Below the pieces are notes generated by a model, which saw only the letters and a list, made by a program, of their open reading frames with translations, made no database searches and was not told the DNA's origin. Positions 31,020 through 39,898 of a stretch of 57,508 nt of DNA are shown here, piece by piece. Position numbers and translations under genes: made by a program. The DNA is from Nocardioides sp. J54 (GTDB lineage Bacteria; Actinomycetota; Actinomycetes; Propionibacteriales; Nocardioidaceae). The DNA is taken from the NCBI RefSeq assembly GCF_000519005.1, contig NZ_JAER01000023.1:1-57508 (forward strand), in the 5' to 3' direction. Positions within the stretch are counted from its first letter, which is position 1, and every line of letters begins with the position of its first letter.

Positions 31020-32340
31020 ACCCCGGGAGGAACTCCTCCATGAGCGCGCGGAACGGCGCCTCCGCCTCGAGCTGGCTCAGCACGCCGACGCCGCCCAGCC
31101 AGGTGCGGTGGATGAGCACGTACGACGGTGGCAGGTTGAGCTTGATGCTCACCGTGTAGGCCGGGTCCCTCGGGTTGTTGATCCGCTGGAACTGCTCGCG
31201 CATCCACTCCCGGCTGAACCGGAACCGCTCGACGAGGGTGGGCTCGACGAACGGGGAGAGGTAGTCCATCAGCAGCTCCGGCTCGATCCGGATCCGCTCC
31301 TTGAGGAAGCCCTCCGAGCGCAGCGCCTCGATCAACCCGTCCCCGTCACCGGCCGCGCAGAGCGTGATCAGCCGCCCCATCGGCTCGGGCAGGCCGCGCT
31401 GGGGGAGCCGGGCCACGGCGCCGTAGTCGAGCACGCCCATCCGGCCCGGCGAGCCGTCCGCCTCGGGGATGACCCGGAAGTTCCCGGGGTGCGGGTCGGC
31501 GTGCAGCAGCCCGGTGCGTGCGGGACCGGAGAAGAGGAAGCGGGTGAACACCTCGCCGTAGTGGTCGCGCTCGGCCTGGCTGCCGCCGGCGATCACCGTC
31601 GCCAGCGAGCCGGCCGAGTCCAGCCACTCGGTGACCAGCACCCGTGGCCCGACCGCGACCACGTCCGGGACCACGATCAGGGGGTCGTCGCGGAAGGCGG
31701 CGGCGAACTCGCGCTGGGCCTGGGCCTCGAGCTCGTAGTCGAGCTCCTCGCGCGCCCGCGCCTGGACCTCCTCGACCAGCGGCTTCATGTCGACGCCCGG
31801 CACCAGCGGCCCGATCGCGCGGGCGGCGCGGGCCAGGGTGCGCAGGTCGGCCATCAGCGCCGCGCCGGCGTCGGGGTACTGCACCTTCACCGCGACCCGG
31901 CGCCCGTCGTGCCAGCGGCCCTCGTGGACCTGCCCGATCGACGCCGCTGCGGTGGGCGCGCCGTCGAGCCAGGTCAGGCGGTCGCGCCAGTCGTCGCCGA
32001 GGTCCTCGGCGAGGATGTCGCGCACGGTCTGGGTGGGCATCGGCGGTGCGGAGTCCTGCAGCTTCGTCAGGTGCTCGCGGTACGGCGCCGCCATCTCCTC
32101 CGGCAGCGCCGACTCCAGCACCGACAGCGCCTGGCCGAACTTCATCGCGCCGCCCTTGAGCTCGCCCAGCGTGCGGAACAGCTGCTCGGCGGTGCGCTGC
32201 TGGATCTCGCTCATCACCGCCTCGGCCGGGGCGCCGCCGAGGCGGCGACCGAAGCCGACGGCGGTGCGGCCGGCGTACCCGAGGGGGAGCGCGGCGAGGC
32301 GAGCGGTGCGAGCCGCCGCCTTGCGGGGAAGGTCGGCCAT
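30997..32340 (-). CDS. UbiB/ABC1/AarF family atypical kinase
   Basis: The 447-residue protein has the diagnostic ABC1 motifs: KFGQ (K-x-G-Q) in GGAMKFGQALSVLESALP, the alanine-rich loop PTAAASIGQVHEG in place of a Gly-rich loop, the lysine in VAVKVQYP, and catalytic LLHADPHPGNF and the metal-binding LDYGAV. In Escherichia coli UbiB supports ubiquinone synthesis; actinobacteria use menaquinone, so the role here may be lipid or quinone related. ATG 32340 is used; CAGACT ends six bases before it. The 3' end overlaps the VOC gene. Confidence 0.93.
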   Translation of the reverse strand: MADLPRKAAARTARLAALPLGYAGRTAVGFGRRLGGAPAEAVMSEIQQRTAEQLFRTLGELKGGAMKFGQALSVLESALPEEMAAPYREHLTKLQDSAPPMPTQTVRDILAEDLGDDWRDRLTWLDGAPTAAASIGQVHEGRWHDGRRVAVKVQYPDAGAALMADLRTLARAARAIGPLVPGVDMKPLVEEVQARAREELDYELEAQAQREFAAAFRDDPLIVVPDVVAVGPRVLVTEWLDSAGSLATVIAGGSQAERDHYGEVFTRFLFSGPARTGLLHADPHPGNFRVIPEADGSPGRMGVLDYGAVARLPQRGLPEPMGRLITLCAAGDGDGLIEALRSEGFLKERIRIEPELLMDYLSPFVEPTLVERFRFSREWMREQFQRINNPRDPAYTVSIKLNLPPSYVLIHRTWLGGVGVLSQLEAEAPFRALMEEFLPGFTPGPRP

Positions 32341-32446
32341 GCCGCCAGTCTGGCAGCGCCCGGCAAGGCGCGGCGCCGGTGCCGGCGCCGGGACGGTCGC
32401 CTGAGCGGCGCCGACTGCCTGCGGGGGCGCCGGGTACCACCCCGCC

Positions 32447-32662
32447 ATGGCTGATGAGAACCGATTCGAAGCGATCCAGGCCGTCGTCGACCGCGTCACC
32501 TCGTGGCAGGACGGCGCCACCGAGGGCACCGTGGCCGAGGAGCTGCGCAAGGGGGCGACGGAGGCCGGTGTCGACCTCAGCGACGACGAGGTCGCGAAGC
32601 TGGCCGACGTGATCGAGGACAAGCACGCCGCCGTCGACGCCCGCGAGGTGCTCGCCGGCTGA
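32447..32662 (+). CDS. Small acidic helical protein
   Basis: The 71-residue product MADENRFEAIQAVVDRVTSWQDG... is acidic and helical with a SDDEVAKLADVIED segment; it has no membrane segment and no recognised domain. It starts 106 bases upstream of, and divergent from, the ABC1 gene. TACCAC ends 6 bases before the ATG. Function unknown. Confidence 0.6.
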   Translation: MADENRFEAIQAVVDRVTSWQDGATEGTVAEELRKGATEAGVDLSDDEVAKLADVIEDKHAAVDAREVLAG

Positions 32663-32776
32663 CGCCGGCGGTGTCTCTGGGCCTCGCGGTGTCGACGGGG
32701 CGAAGGTGACGTGAAGGTGACTGAGCGAGCGTGGTGCAGCGGGTCCGGTGGAGGTCGACGGGTGAGGGTGTGCCGG

Positions 32777-33010
32777 TCAGCGGTAGGCCTCGACCCGGAC
32801 CTCGCCGGCCCGCTGCTCCTGCTGGTCGCGCACGCACTTGGCGAGCGCGAAGGTCGAGTTCACGAGGAACAGCGCGCCCAGGCAGAGGAAGGCGCGGATC
32901 CAGCCGTCGACCGGCAGGAAGTAGATGCCGCCGACCATGAACAGCAGGGCGGCGGCGAACGAGATGGCGGACTGCACGTAGAAGGCGTAGGTCGTCTTGA
33001 TGTTCGTCAT
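32777..33010 (-). CDS. YiaA/YiaB family two-helix membrane protein
   Basis: The 77-residue protein has two hydrophobic helices (YVQSAISFAAALLFMVGGIYFLP and WIRAFLCLGALFLVNSTFALAK) separated by a VDGW turn, the layout and sequence of the YiaA/B domain. Function is unknown. ATG 33010 is the first start. It lies downstream of msrA on the same strand at 107 bases. Confidence 0.8.
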   Translation of the reverse strand: MTNIKTTYAFYVQSAISFAAALLFMVGGIYFLPVDGWIRAFLCLGALFLVNSTFALAKCVRDQQEQRAGEVRVEAYR

Positions 33011-33117
33011 GCCGAGAAGCCTCGCCCGCAGGGCACCGGCCCGGCCTGAGTCGGACTACTCAACCCCGGCCGTGCGGGTTCCTGAGTACCGGTCCCGGCA
33101 GTGGGCCGGTCCCGCGC

Positions 33118-33759
33118 TCAGGCCTCCGGGAACGGAACGCCGGTGTTGGCGTGGCAGCGGTAGCCGTGCGGCACCTTGTGGAGGTACTGCTGGTGGTGCG
33201 GCTCGGCGTAGTAGTACGCACCGGCCGGCTCGATCTCGGTGGTGATCTCGCCGTAGCCGCGACGGGCGATCTCCTCGCCGTACACCCGGGTGAGCTCGCG
33301 GGCCGTGGCCTCCTGCTCGGGGGTGGTGAAGTAGATCGCCGAGCGGTACTGGGTGCCGACGTCGTTGCCCTGGCGCATGCCCTGGGTCGGGTCGTGGACC
33401 TCGAAGAACTTCCTCACCAGGTCGGCGTAGGAGACCTTCGTCGGGTCGAAGACGATGCGCACGGCCTCGGTGTGGCCGGTGCGCCCGCTGCAGACCTCCT
33501 CGTACGTCGGGTGCGGGGTCGTGCCGCCGGCGTAGCCGACCGACGTCGACCAGACGCCGGGGAGCTGCCAGTAGATCTCCTCGGCGCCCCAGAAGCAGCC
33601 GAGCCCGAAGACCGCGACCTCCATGCCGTCCGGGACCTCGTCGGTGACCAGCGGCGTGTGCAGGACCTCGTGCAGCGTCGGCAGGGCGAACGCGGGCGCG
33701 CTGCGGCCGGGCAGGGCCTCGGCGGGGTCGACCATCTCGGTCTTGCGGCGGGTGAACAT
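33118..33759 (-). CDS. msrA: Peptide-methionine (S)-S-oxide reductase MsrA
   Basis: The 213-residue protein has the catalytic GCFWG motif with C55, the following [21 protein letters not shown], and the C-terminal [15 protein letters not shown] with a second cysteine, as in long MsrA forms. It reduces the S epimer of methionine sulfoxide in proteins, using thioredoxin. ATG 33759 is the first start. The gene is flanked by the YiaA/B protein gene and the DUF5995 gene on the same strand. Confidence 0.96.
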   Translation of the reverse strand: MFTRRKTEMVDPAEALPGRSAPAFALPTLHEVLHTPLVTDEVPDGMEVAVFGLGCFWGAEEIYWQLPGVWSTSVGYAGGTTPHPTYEEVCSGRTGHTEAVRIVFDPTKVSYADLVRKFFEVHDPTQGMRQGNDVGTQYRSAIYFTTPEQEATARELTRVYGEEIARRGYGEITTEIEPAGAYYYAEPHHQQYLHKVPHGYRCHANTGVPFPEA

Positions 33760-33808
33760 GCCTCCATTGTCGCCCGTCGCGCAAGCCGTGCCCGTCGCCC
33801 GGATCGGC

Positions 33809-34759
33809 TCACCCGGGCTGCGCGGCGCCGTGCTCGGCGCACCAGGCGTCGCGCTTCGCCGGCCGGGCGGTGAACACGCTGCGGATCAGCTGGGCCTGCA
33901 GCGCGGAGTAGAGCTCGATCTCCTTCTGCACGAGCCTGCGGGCCGCGGGTGTGCGGGCGAGCGTCAGGGCCTCCGCGTGCCGCCAGACCATCTCGCGCCA
34001 CCCGCGCATGACCACGCCGACGCCGATGTCGTCGAGGGTCCCGAGGTCGATGTCGTCGAAGGTCGGGTCGAAGCGGGCGGCCATCTCGGTGAAGACCGGG
34101 ACGTAGAGGCTGTCGAGGCGGTCGTTGTAGCGGTTGTGGTCGGCCTTGTGGCTGCCGTCCGGCCCGGTCAGGCCGACCTCGGCGAGCACGTGCGGGAAGT
34201 CCCAGTTGATGTGGGCGTTCATCGCGAGCAGGAAGTTGCCCAGGCCGCTCACCGCGCGGTCGTCCTCGGCCTTCAGCGCGATCTGCCACGCCTTCGGCAG
34301 ACCGGTGCGCTGGCCGGCCTCCCAGCGGGAGGTGGTGTCGAAGTACATCTCGGCGAACACCGCGTCCACGCGGTTGAGCCACGCCCGGTCCTCGAAGAAG
34401 CCGGAGCGGACGGCGTCGCGGACGTTCTCGGTCACCCGCAGGTAGGCCAGCGAGAACACCGCGCTGTGCGAGCAGGTCCCGACCAGCCGGTCGAGGCGCT
34501 CCTCCATCCGCACGACGACCTCGTCGATGCACTCGTCGCCGCCGCTGACGCACACGTCGCCCGGGTACGGCGTCGCCGGGATCGGCAACGGCGCCAGGAG
34601 GGCCACGAGGCCGTCGATCGGGGGCAGCAGCAGGCCACGCAGTGGGTCCGGGTCGCCGTCGTAGTCACCCGCCGAGGCCGGTGCGGCGGGCAGGGCGAGC
34701 ACGGCGGCGGCGAGGGCGCTCGCGGCGACGGTGGCGAGGGCGCGGGTGATGCGGGTCAC
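33809..34759 (-). CDS. DUF5995 family secreted protein
   Basis: The 316-residue protein has a signal peptide ([30 protein letters not shown]) and a DUF5995 body with [40 protein letters not shown] and a [22 protein letters not shown] segment. Four cysteines occur, two in [11 protein letters not shown]. Function is unknown. GTG 34759 is chosen to start the signal peptide; ATG 34798 would add 13 residues. It is divergent from metB across 118 bases. Confidence 0.8.
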   Translation of the reverse strand: MTRITRALATVAASALAAAVLALPAAPASAGDYDGDPDPLRGLLLPPIDGLVALLAPLPIPATPYPGDVCVSGGDECIDEVVVRMEERLDRLVGTCSHSAVFSLAYLRVTENVRDAVRSGFFEDRAWLNRVDAVFAEMYFDTTSRWEAGQRTGLPKAWQIALKAEDDRAVSGLGNFLLAMNAHINWDFPHVLAEVGLTGPDGSHKADHNRYNDRLDSLYVPVFTEMAARFDPTFDDIDLGTLDDIGVGVVMRGWREMVWRHAEALTLARTPAARRLVQKEIELYSALQAQLIRSVFTARPAKRDAWCAEHGAAQPG

Positions 34760-34865
34760 ATCCCGGAAACGAGCGACTGCTCGCGTTGTCACGCGCACGC
34801 CGCTGGGGCGCCGGTCGCGCAGCCGGGCGGCCGACCGTGTGCCGAGGCCCCGCCGGCCCCCTCGC

Positions 34866-34871
34866 TACGCT
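34866..34871 (+). promoter_or_regulatory. -10 hexamer TACGCT, leaderless promoter
   Basis: TACGCT is followed by 6 bases and GTG 34878 of metB. Confidence 0.5.
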
Positions 34872-34877
34872 CGCAGG

Positions 34878-36068
34878 GTGAGCGACAACCACACCCAGGC
34901 GCACACCGACCACCTCGACGGGGCGGGCTTCGAGACCCGGGCCATCCACGCCGGCTACGCGCCCGACCCGACCACCGGCGCGGTGATCCCACCCATCTAC
35001 GCGACCTCGACCTACGCCCAGGACGGCGTCGGCGGGCTGCGCAACGGCTATGAGTACAGCCGGTCGGCCAACCCGACGCGCACCGCGCTGGAGTCGACCC
35101 TGGCGGCGCTCGAGGGCGGGGCACACGGTTTCGCGTTCGCCTCCGGCCTCGCCGCCGAGGACACGCTGCTGCGGGCGCTGTGCCGGCCCGGCGACCACGT
35201 GGTGCTGCCGAACGACGCCTACGGCGGCACCTTCCGACTCTTCGACAAGGTCGCGACGAACTGGGGCCTGGCCCACAGCCCGGCGCCGGTCAACGACCCC
35301 GACGCCGTGCGCGCCGCGATCCGCCCGGGCGAGACGAAGTTGGTGTGGCTCGAGACGCCGACCAACCCGCTGCTGTCGATCGGCGACATCGAGGCCCTGG
35401 CCGCCGTCGCCCACGACGCCGGGGCACGCCTCGTCGTCGACAACACCTTCGCGTCGTCGTACCTCCAGCAGCCGCTGGCGCTGGGCGCCGACGTGGTCGT
35501 GCACTCGACGACCAAGTACGCCGGCGGGCACTCCGACGTGGTCGGGGGAGCGCTCGTCGTCGACGACGACGAGCTCGCCGAGACGATCGGCTTCCACCAG
35601 AACTCGATCGGCGGCGTCGCCGGTCCCTTCGACTCCTGGCTGGTGCTGCGGGGACTCAAGACGCTGGCGCTGCGGATGGAGCGGCACAGCGACAACGCCG
35701 AGCGGGTCGTGGAGTTCCTCGCCGGCCACCCGGCCGTCGCCCAGGTGATCTACCCCGGCCTGGCCGAGCACCCGGGGCACGAGGTCGCGTCGCGGCAGAT
35801 GCGCCGCTACGGCGGCATGGTGTCCTTCCGCGTGCGCGGCGGCGAGGAGCAGGCGCTCGCGATCTGCGCGGCCACGAAGGTGTTCACCCTCGGGGAGTCG
35901 CTGGGTGGTGTGGAGTCGCTGATCGAGCACCCGGGCCGGATGACCCACGCCAGCGTCGCCGGCACCGACCTCGAGGTGCCCGCCGACCTGGTCCGCCTCA
36001 GCGTCGGCATCGAGACCCCCGAGGACCTGCTCGCCGACCTGGAGCGAGCGCTCGGCGCGACCTCCTAG
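34878..36068 (+). CDS. metB: Cystathionine gamma-synthase-type PLP enzyme
   Basis: The 396-residue protein is a Cys/Met metabolism PLP enzyme: NGYEYSRSANPTRTALE near the start, the LVVDNTFASSYLQQPL segment and the Schiff-base lysine K213 in STTKYAGGHSDVVGG. Length and sequence fit cystathionine gamma-synthase (O-acyl-homoserine plus cysteine to cystathionine), although cystathionine gamma-lyase is closely related and cannot be excluded. GTG 34878 is leaderless in appearance. It precedes an AI-2E transporter gene with its own promoter. Confidence 0.9.
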   Translation: MSDNHTQAHTDHLDGAGFETRAIHAGYAPDPTTGAVIPPIYATSTYAQDGVGGLRNGYEYSRSANPTRTALESTLAALEGGAHGFAFASGLAAEDTLLRALCRPGDHVVLPNDAYGGTFRLFDKVATNWGLAHSPAPVNDPDAVRAAIRPGETKLVWLETPTNPLLSIGDIEALAAVAHDAGARLVVDNTFASSYLQQPLALGADVVVHSTTKYAGGHSDVVGGALVVDDDELAETIGFHQNSIGGVAGPFDSWLVLRGLKTLALRMERHSDNAERVVEFLAGHPAVAQVIYPGLAEHPGHEVASRQMRRYGGMVSFRVRGGEEQALAICAATKVFTLGESLGGVESLIEHPGRMTHASVAGTDLEVPADLVRLSVGIETPEDLLADLERALGATS

Positions 36069-36108
36069 CGGCGCATCGCGACGACCGGTCGTCGTACCAG
36101 CGGTCGTC

Positions 36109-36114
36109 TAGGGT
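36109..36114 (+). promoter_or_regulatory. -10 hexamer TAGGGT, leaderless promoter
   Basis: TAGGGT is followed by six bases and GTG 36121. Confidence 0.55.
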
Positions 36115-36120
36115 CGCGGT

Positions 36121-37542
36121 GTGAGCACCGACGGCCCGCAGGACGGCCCGAACGACGGCACTTCCGAGCCCGACGCCGCTGAGGACGCCGGGCAGGACCA
36201 GCGGGTCTCCGAGGAGGCCCGCGACGCCGCGCAGCAGGTCGTCGCCGACGACGAGCCGCCGCTCGGTCCGGACGAGGGCGTGCAGGAGGAGCGGCTGCTC
36301 CGGCGGTTCATCCACCAGTGGACCCTCGCCCGGGAGGAGCGCGAGGGACGCCGGCACGAGGTGCCGGCGATCATCGCGGGTCCGTCGAACCTGCGTCGCG
36401 CCGAGGTGCCCTACGGCCTCGACCTCGCGGCCGGATGGGCGTGGCGGCTGCTGCTCATCGCCGGCGCGGGCTACGTGCTGCTGTGGCTGGTCGGCTACTT
36501 CGCCGTGGTCACCGTGCCGATCGCGGTCGCGCTGCTGATCAGCGCGCTGGCGGCCCCCTTCGTGCAGGGCCTGGTCCGCCTGGGCCTGGCGCGCGGGATC
36601 GCCGCGCTGCTCATCGTGGTCCTCGGGTTCGTGGTCGTCGGCTCGCTGCTGACCTTCGCCGGCAACCAGGTGGCGGACGGGGCGCAGGACCTCGCCGACG
36701 GCGTGGTCGACGGGCTGCAGGAGGTCCGCGACTGGCTGCAGGAGGGGCCGGTCCAGGCCAGCGACTCGCAGATCAACGACTACATCAAGAGCGTCCAGGA
36801 CCTGATCACCGAGCGCTCCAAGGACGGCGCGGTGCTCAGCCAGGTCGGGTCGGTCGGCGCCGCGGTCGGCCACGTGCTCGCCGGGTTCTTCATCTCGCTG
36901 TTCGCGACCTACTTCTTCCTCGCCGACGGCGAGCGGATCTGGTCGTGGCTGGTGCGGCTCGCGCCGCGCGCGGCGCGGGTGCGCGTGGACAGCTCGGGCC
37001 GCGTCGCGTGGATCTCGCTGGTCCAGTTCGTCCGGGCCACGGTCGTGGTCGCCCTCGTCGACGCCATCGGCATCATGATCGGCGCCGCGGCGCTCGGGGT
37101 GCCGTTCGTGCTCGCGATCGGCGTGCTGGTCTTCCTCGGGGCGTTCGTGCCGATGATCGGTGCCACCATCGCCGGCAGCGTCGCCGTGCTCGTCGCCCTC
37201 GTCGACCAGGGACCGGTCGACGCGCTGCTGATGATCGCGGTCGTCGTCGGCGTCCAGCAGGTCGAGGGCCACTTCCTGCAGCCCTTCCTGCTCGGCCGCT
37301 GGGTCTCGGTGCACCCGCTCGCGGTCATCCTCGCGATCGCCTGCGGTGTGCTGGTCGCGGGCATCGCCGGGGCGCTGGTCGCGGTGCCGATCGCCGCCGC
37401 CGCGAACGCGGTGGTGCTCCACCTCGCCGAGCTCGCCGAGATGCCCGAGCAGGAACCCGCGGGCGCACCCCCGGGAACGGCCGAGCCGCCCGACCCCGGG
37501 GGGACGGACGGCTCGGAGCAGTCGGCGGGCCGGCCGGCATGA
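36121..37542 (+). CDS. AI-2E family (UPF0118) transporter
   Basis: The 473-residue protein has an acidic cytoplasmic N-terminus (about 110 residues), then six to eight hydrophobic segments with the family's GFFISLFATYFFLADGERIW and FVPMIGATIAGSVAVLVALV and the VQQVEGHFLQPFLLGRWVSVHPLAVILAI block near the C-terminus. Members of this family move diverse solutes, including cations; the autoinducer-2 name comes from one member. The C-terminal tail is proline/glycine-rich. GTG 36121 is leaderless in appearance, and the stop lies in the loop of a strong hairpin. Confidence 0.9.
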   Translation: MSTDGPQDGPNDGTSEPDAAEDAGQDQRVSEEARDAAQQVVADDEPPLGPDEGVQEERLLRRFIHQWTLAREEREGRRHEVPAIIAGPSNLRRAEVPYGLDLAAGWAWRLLLIAGAGYVLLWLVGYFAVVTVPIAVALLISALAAPFVQGLVRLGLARGIAALLIVVLGFVVVGSLLTFAGNQVADGAQDLADGVVDGLQEVRDWLQEGPVQASDSQINDYIKSVQDLITERSKDGAVLSQVGSVGAAVGHVLAGFFISLFATYFFLADGERIWSWLVRLAPRAARVRVDSSGRVAWISLVQFVRATVVVALVDAIGIMIGAAALGVPFVLAIGVLVFLGAFVPMIGATIAGSVAVLVALVDQGPVDALLMIAVVVGVQQVEGHFLQPFLLGRWVSVHPLAVILAIACGVLVAGIAGALVAVPIAAAANAVVLHLAELAEMPEQEPAGAPPGTAEPPDPGGTDGSEQSAGRPA

Positions 37543-37551
37543 CCGGCCGGC
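37529..37551. terminator. Hairpin enclosing the AI-2E transporter stop codon
   Basis: GCCGGCCGG (37529-37537) and CCGGCCGGC (37543-37551) pair perfectly around a five-base loop CATGA that contains the TGA stop. It lies four bases from the convergent greA stop and can act on both strands. There is no U-tract. Confidence 0.65.
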
Positions 37552-37554
37552 GCG

Positions 37555-38064
37555 TCAGCCGACGTACGGCTTGGCGTCGAGGATGATCACCGTCTGGGTC
37601 TTGCCGTTGACCTCGTAGCTGACGGTCTCGCCCTTGGTGCGGCCGTTGATGGCCTGGCCCAGCGGCGACTGCGGCGAGTAGACGGTGAGGCCGTCGGGCT
37701 CGATCTCGCGGGCGCCGAGGAGGAAGGACTCCGCCTCGTCGTCGTCATCGCCCTCGAACTTGTAGGTCACCACCATGCCCGGCTCGACGACGCCGTCGTC
37801 CGGAGGCGTCTCGCCGATCTCGGCGCGGCGCAGCATGTCCTCCAGCTGGAGGATGCGCGCCTCGTTCTTGGCCTGCTCCTCGCGGGCGGCGTGGTAGCCG
37901 CCGTTCTCCTTGAGGTCGCCCTCGTCGCGCGCAGCACTGATCTCCGCGACGATCTCGGCGCGGCGGGGACCCTTGAGGTGCTCCAGCTCCGCCCGGAGCT
38001 TGTCGTAGGCGTCCTGGGTCAGCCAGACGGTGTTGGTGGCACCGGACTGGTCGGTCTGAGACAT
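37555..38064 (-). CDS. greA: Transcription elongation factor GreA
   Basis: The 169-residue protein has an N-terminal antiparallel coiled coil (LRAELEHLKGPRRAEIVAEI), the tip sequence SAARDEGDLKENGGYHAAREEQ with the acidic D/E pair, and the FKBP-like C-terminal domain (YSPQSPLGQAINGRTKGETVSYEVNGK). It stimulates RNA polymerase to cleave backtracked transcripts. The ATG at 38064 has GGAG upstream. The greA - DUF4307 - mca - small membrane gene order is the same as in Mycobacterium. Confidence 0.96.
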   Translation of the reverse strand: MSQTDQSGATNTVWLTQDAYDKLRAELEHLKGPRRAEIVAEISAARDEGDLKENGGYHAAREEQAKNEARILQLEDMLRRAEIGETPPDDGVVEPGMVVTYKFEGDDDDEAESFLLGAREIEPDGLTVYSPQSPLGQAINGRTKGETVSYEVNGKTQTVIILDAKPYVG

Positions 38065-38091
38065 GAGTGAACTCCTGTGCTGCTCGTCGCA

Positions 38092-38123
38092 TACCCGTTC
38101 GGGTACATGAACGTTCTAGTTTA
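38092..38123 (-). promoter_or_regulatory. greA promoter and leader palindrome
   Basis: TAAACT on the minus strand (38123-38118) is a plausible -10, giving a 5' leader of about 45 bases. The leader holds the palindrome TACCCG-TT-CGGGTA (38092-38105). Confidence 0.4.
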
Positions 38124-38215
38124 CCGGCTCGGCGGTCAGCGACCGACTTGAACGCACACATCCACAGGCGGGGCCACGTCGTCCCCGGGCCCGTGCGGCG
38201 GTGCCGGCGCCGAGG

Positions 38216-38626
38216 CTAGCGGTAGCGGGGCTGGCCCTCGGCCCGGCACCCGAGCCACTCGACGGTGGTGGCCCGACGCTCGGTGCGGACCTCGAAGCGG
38301 TGCACCGGTCCCTGGGACAGGTCCGGCGCGAAGGTGTCCTCCCCGACGACCGCCTTGTCGTGCGAGATCGCCCGCAGCGTGCACTCCGGGTCCTCGATGT
38401 CGTCGTCGGCCTCGATGCGCACCCGGATGGTCGCGTGGTGGTCGTCGACGACCTCGTGGCCGATCTCCTGCGAGGAGATCGTGGGGTCGGCGTGGAAGAA
38501 GGTGATCCAGGCCAGCAGGCCGGCCAGGACGACGACCACGAGACCCGCGACGGCGAGCGCGACAGCCCGGCGACCGGTAGGCGGCTCGCCGTACCGGTCG
38601 GCGAGGGAATCGTGGCTCGTGCTCAC
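38216..38626 (-). CDS. DUF4307 membrane protein
   Basis: The 136-residue protein has a short polar N-terminus, one membrane helix ([21 protein letters not shown]) and an extracytoplasmic domain with two cysteines in DPECTLRA and EWLGCRAEG, a likely disulfide. DUF4307 proteins are actinobacterial and uncharacterised, and are typically found next to mca and greA, as here. GTG 38626 is divergent from the mca start with a 41-base gap. Confidence 0.88.
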   Translation of the reverse strand: MSTSHDSLADRYGEPPTGRRAVALAVAGLVVVVLAGLLAWITFFHADPTISSQEIGHEVVDDHHATIRVRIEADDDIEDPECTLRAISHDKAVVGEDTFAPDLSQGPVHRFEVRTERRATTVEWLGCRAEGQPRYR

Positions 38627-38654
38627 CGGTTCATCGTCCCACGATGGTTTTTTC

Positions 38655-38660
38655 TACGAT
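38655..38660 (+). promoter_or_regulatory. -10 hexamer TACGAT, leaderless promoter
   Basis: TACGAT is followed by seven bases and ATG 38668 of mca. A run of seven T precedes it. Confidence 0.55.
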
Positions 38661-38667
38661 GGGCGGC

Positions 38668-39567
38668 ATGCCCTCCTCCCACGTCCCGGCCGTGGACCGC
38701 ACCGGCCTGCGACTGATGCACGTCCACGCCCACCCCGACGACGAGTCGAGCAAGGGCGCGGCCTCCACGGCGCGGTACGTCGCCGAGGGCGCCGAGGTGC
38801 TCGTCGTGACCTGCACCGGCGGTGAGCGGGGCTCGATCCTCAACCCCAAGATGGACCGCCCGGACATCCTCGAGAACATCACCGAGGTGCGCCGCCAGGA
38901 GATGGAGCGCGCCCGCGACATCCTGGGGATCCACCAGGCGTGGCTGGGCTTCGTCGACTCCGGCTGGCCGGACGGCGACCCCAAGCCGCCGCTGCCCGAG
39001 GGCTGCTTCGGCCTCGTGCCGCTGGAGGAGGCGACCGAGCGGCTGGTGCGGCTGGTGCGCGAGTTCCGCCCGCACGTGATGACGACGTACGACGAGCGGG
39101 GCGGCTACCCGCACCCCGACCACATCCGCTGCCACGAGGTGAGCGTCGCGGCCTTCGAAGCGGCAGGCGACCCCGAGCGCTTCCCGGACGCGGGGGAGCC
39201 GTGGCAGCCGCTCAAGCTCTACTACCACCACTCGTTCAACCGCCCGCGGATGCAGGCGCTGCACGACGCGATGCTCGCCCACGGCCTGGAGTCGCCGTGG
39301 GAGGAGCGGCTCAGGGAGTGGAAGCCGGAGCCTGAGTGGGACGCCCGGATCACCACGAAGGTGCCGTGCGCGGAGTACTTCGGCGTGCGTGACCAGGCAC
39401 TGCTCGCCCACGCGACGCAGATCGACCCCGACGGCTTCTGGTTCGCGGTGCCGCGCGAGCTGCAGGCCGAGGTCTGGCCGACGGAGGACTACGAGCTGGT
39501 CACCAGCCACGTGCCGTCCACGGTGCCCGAGGACGACCTGTTCGCGGGGGTCACCCCCGACGCCTGA
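38668..39567 (+). CDS. mca: Mycothiol S-conjugate amidase Mca
   Basis: The 299-residue protein has the LmbE-type zinc motif [14 protein letters not shown] (H22, D25) and HPDHIRCH. The [19 protein letters not shown] and [14 protein letters not shown] segments are characteristic of Mca, which cleaves mycothiol S-conjugates formed with electrophiles and antibiotics so that the mercapturic acid can be exported. With MshB at 15127 it completes two mycothiol steps in this window. ATG 38668 is leaderless in appearance. It is divergent from DUF4307 and followed closely by a membrane protein gene. Confidence 0.95.
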   Translation: MPSSHVPAVDRTGLRLMHVHAHPDDESSKGAASTARYVAEGAEVLVVTCTGGERGSILNPKMDRPDILENITEVRRQEMERARDILGIHQAWLGFVDSGWPDGDPKPPLPEGCFGLVPLEEATERLVRLVREFRPHVMTTYDERGGYPHPDHIRCHEVSVAAFEAAGDPERFPDAGEPWQPLKLYYHHSFNRPRMQALHDAMLAHGLESPWEERLREWKPEPEWDARITTKVPCAEYFGVRDQALLAHATQIDPDGFWFAVPRELQAEVWPTEDYELVTSHVPSTVPEDDLFAGVTPDA

Positions 39568-39592
39568 TCCCGGCGCCTGCGACACTGGACCC

Positions 39593-39841
39593 ATGCACGC
39601 CCTCGCTGCCTCCGTGGTCAACGCGCTCGTCCTCGCCGAGGAGAAGGCGCCGGCCGACGAGGACGTCGTCGCGGGCTGGACGGCGTTCTGGATCTTCCTG
39701 GGCCTGATCGTCGCCGTGGCGGTCATCGGCTTCGCCCTGACCCGCAGCCTGCGCACCGCGCAGCGCGCCAAGGACCAGGGCGTGTACGGCGACCCGGTCG
39801 ACTCCGACGCCGGGTCGGACTCCTCCGCGGACGACGCCTGA
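39593..39841 (+). CDS. Small single-span membrane protein next to mca
   Basis: The 82-residue protein has one long hydrophobic helix (TAFWIFLGLIVAVAVIGFAL) with a basic stretch after it and an acidic C-terminus. The neighbour arrangement, one small membrane gene downstream of mca, matches mycobacteria. GACACT ends 6 bases before ATG 39593. Its TGA stop is the first of four TGAs in 11-base repeats. Confidence 0.7.
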   Translation: MHALAASVVNALVLAEEKAPADEDVVAGWTAFWIFLGLIVAVAVIGFALTRSLRTAQRAKDQGVYGDPVDSDAGSDSSADDA

Positions 39842-39882
39842 TCCCGGCCTGACCCCGGCCTGACCCCGGCCTGACCCCGCCG
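39839..39882 (+). repeat. Four 11-base tandem repeats beginning at a stop codon
   Basis: The unit TGACCCCGGCC (first copy TGATCCCGGCC, last TGACCCCGCCG) occurs four times. The first TGA (39839-39841) is the stop of the upstream gene, and the others are at 39850, 39861 and 39872, so the TGAs visit all three frames. Confidence 0.8.
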
Positions 39883-39898
39883 GCCCGGCAGGAGCCGG

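Noticed and set aside
38106..38117. GAACGTTC near the greA promoter as a LexA box
   Set aside because: The half-sites lack the four-base separation of the actinobacterial SOS box, and greA is not expected to be a damage gene.
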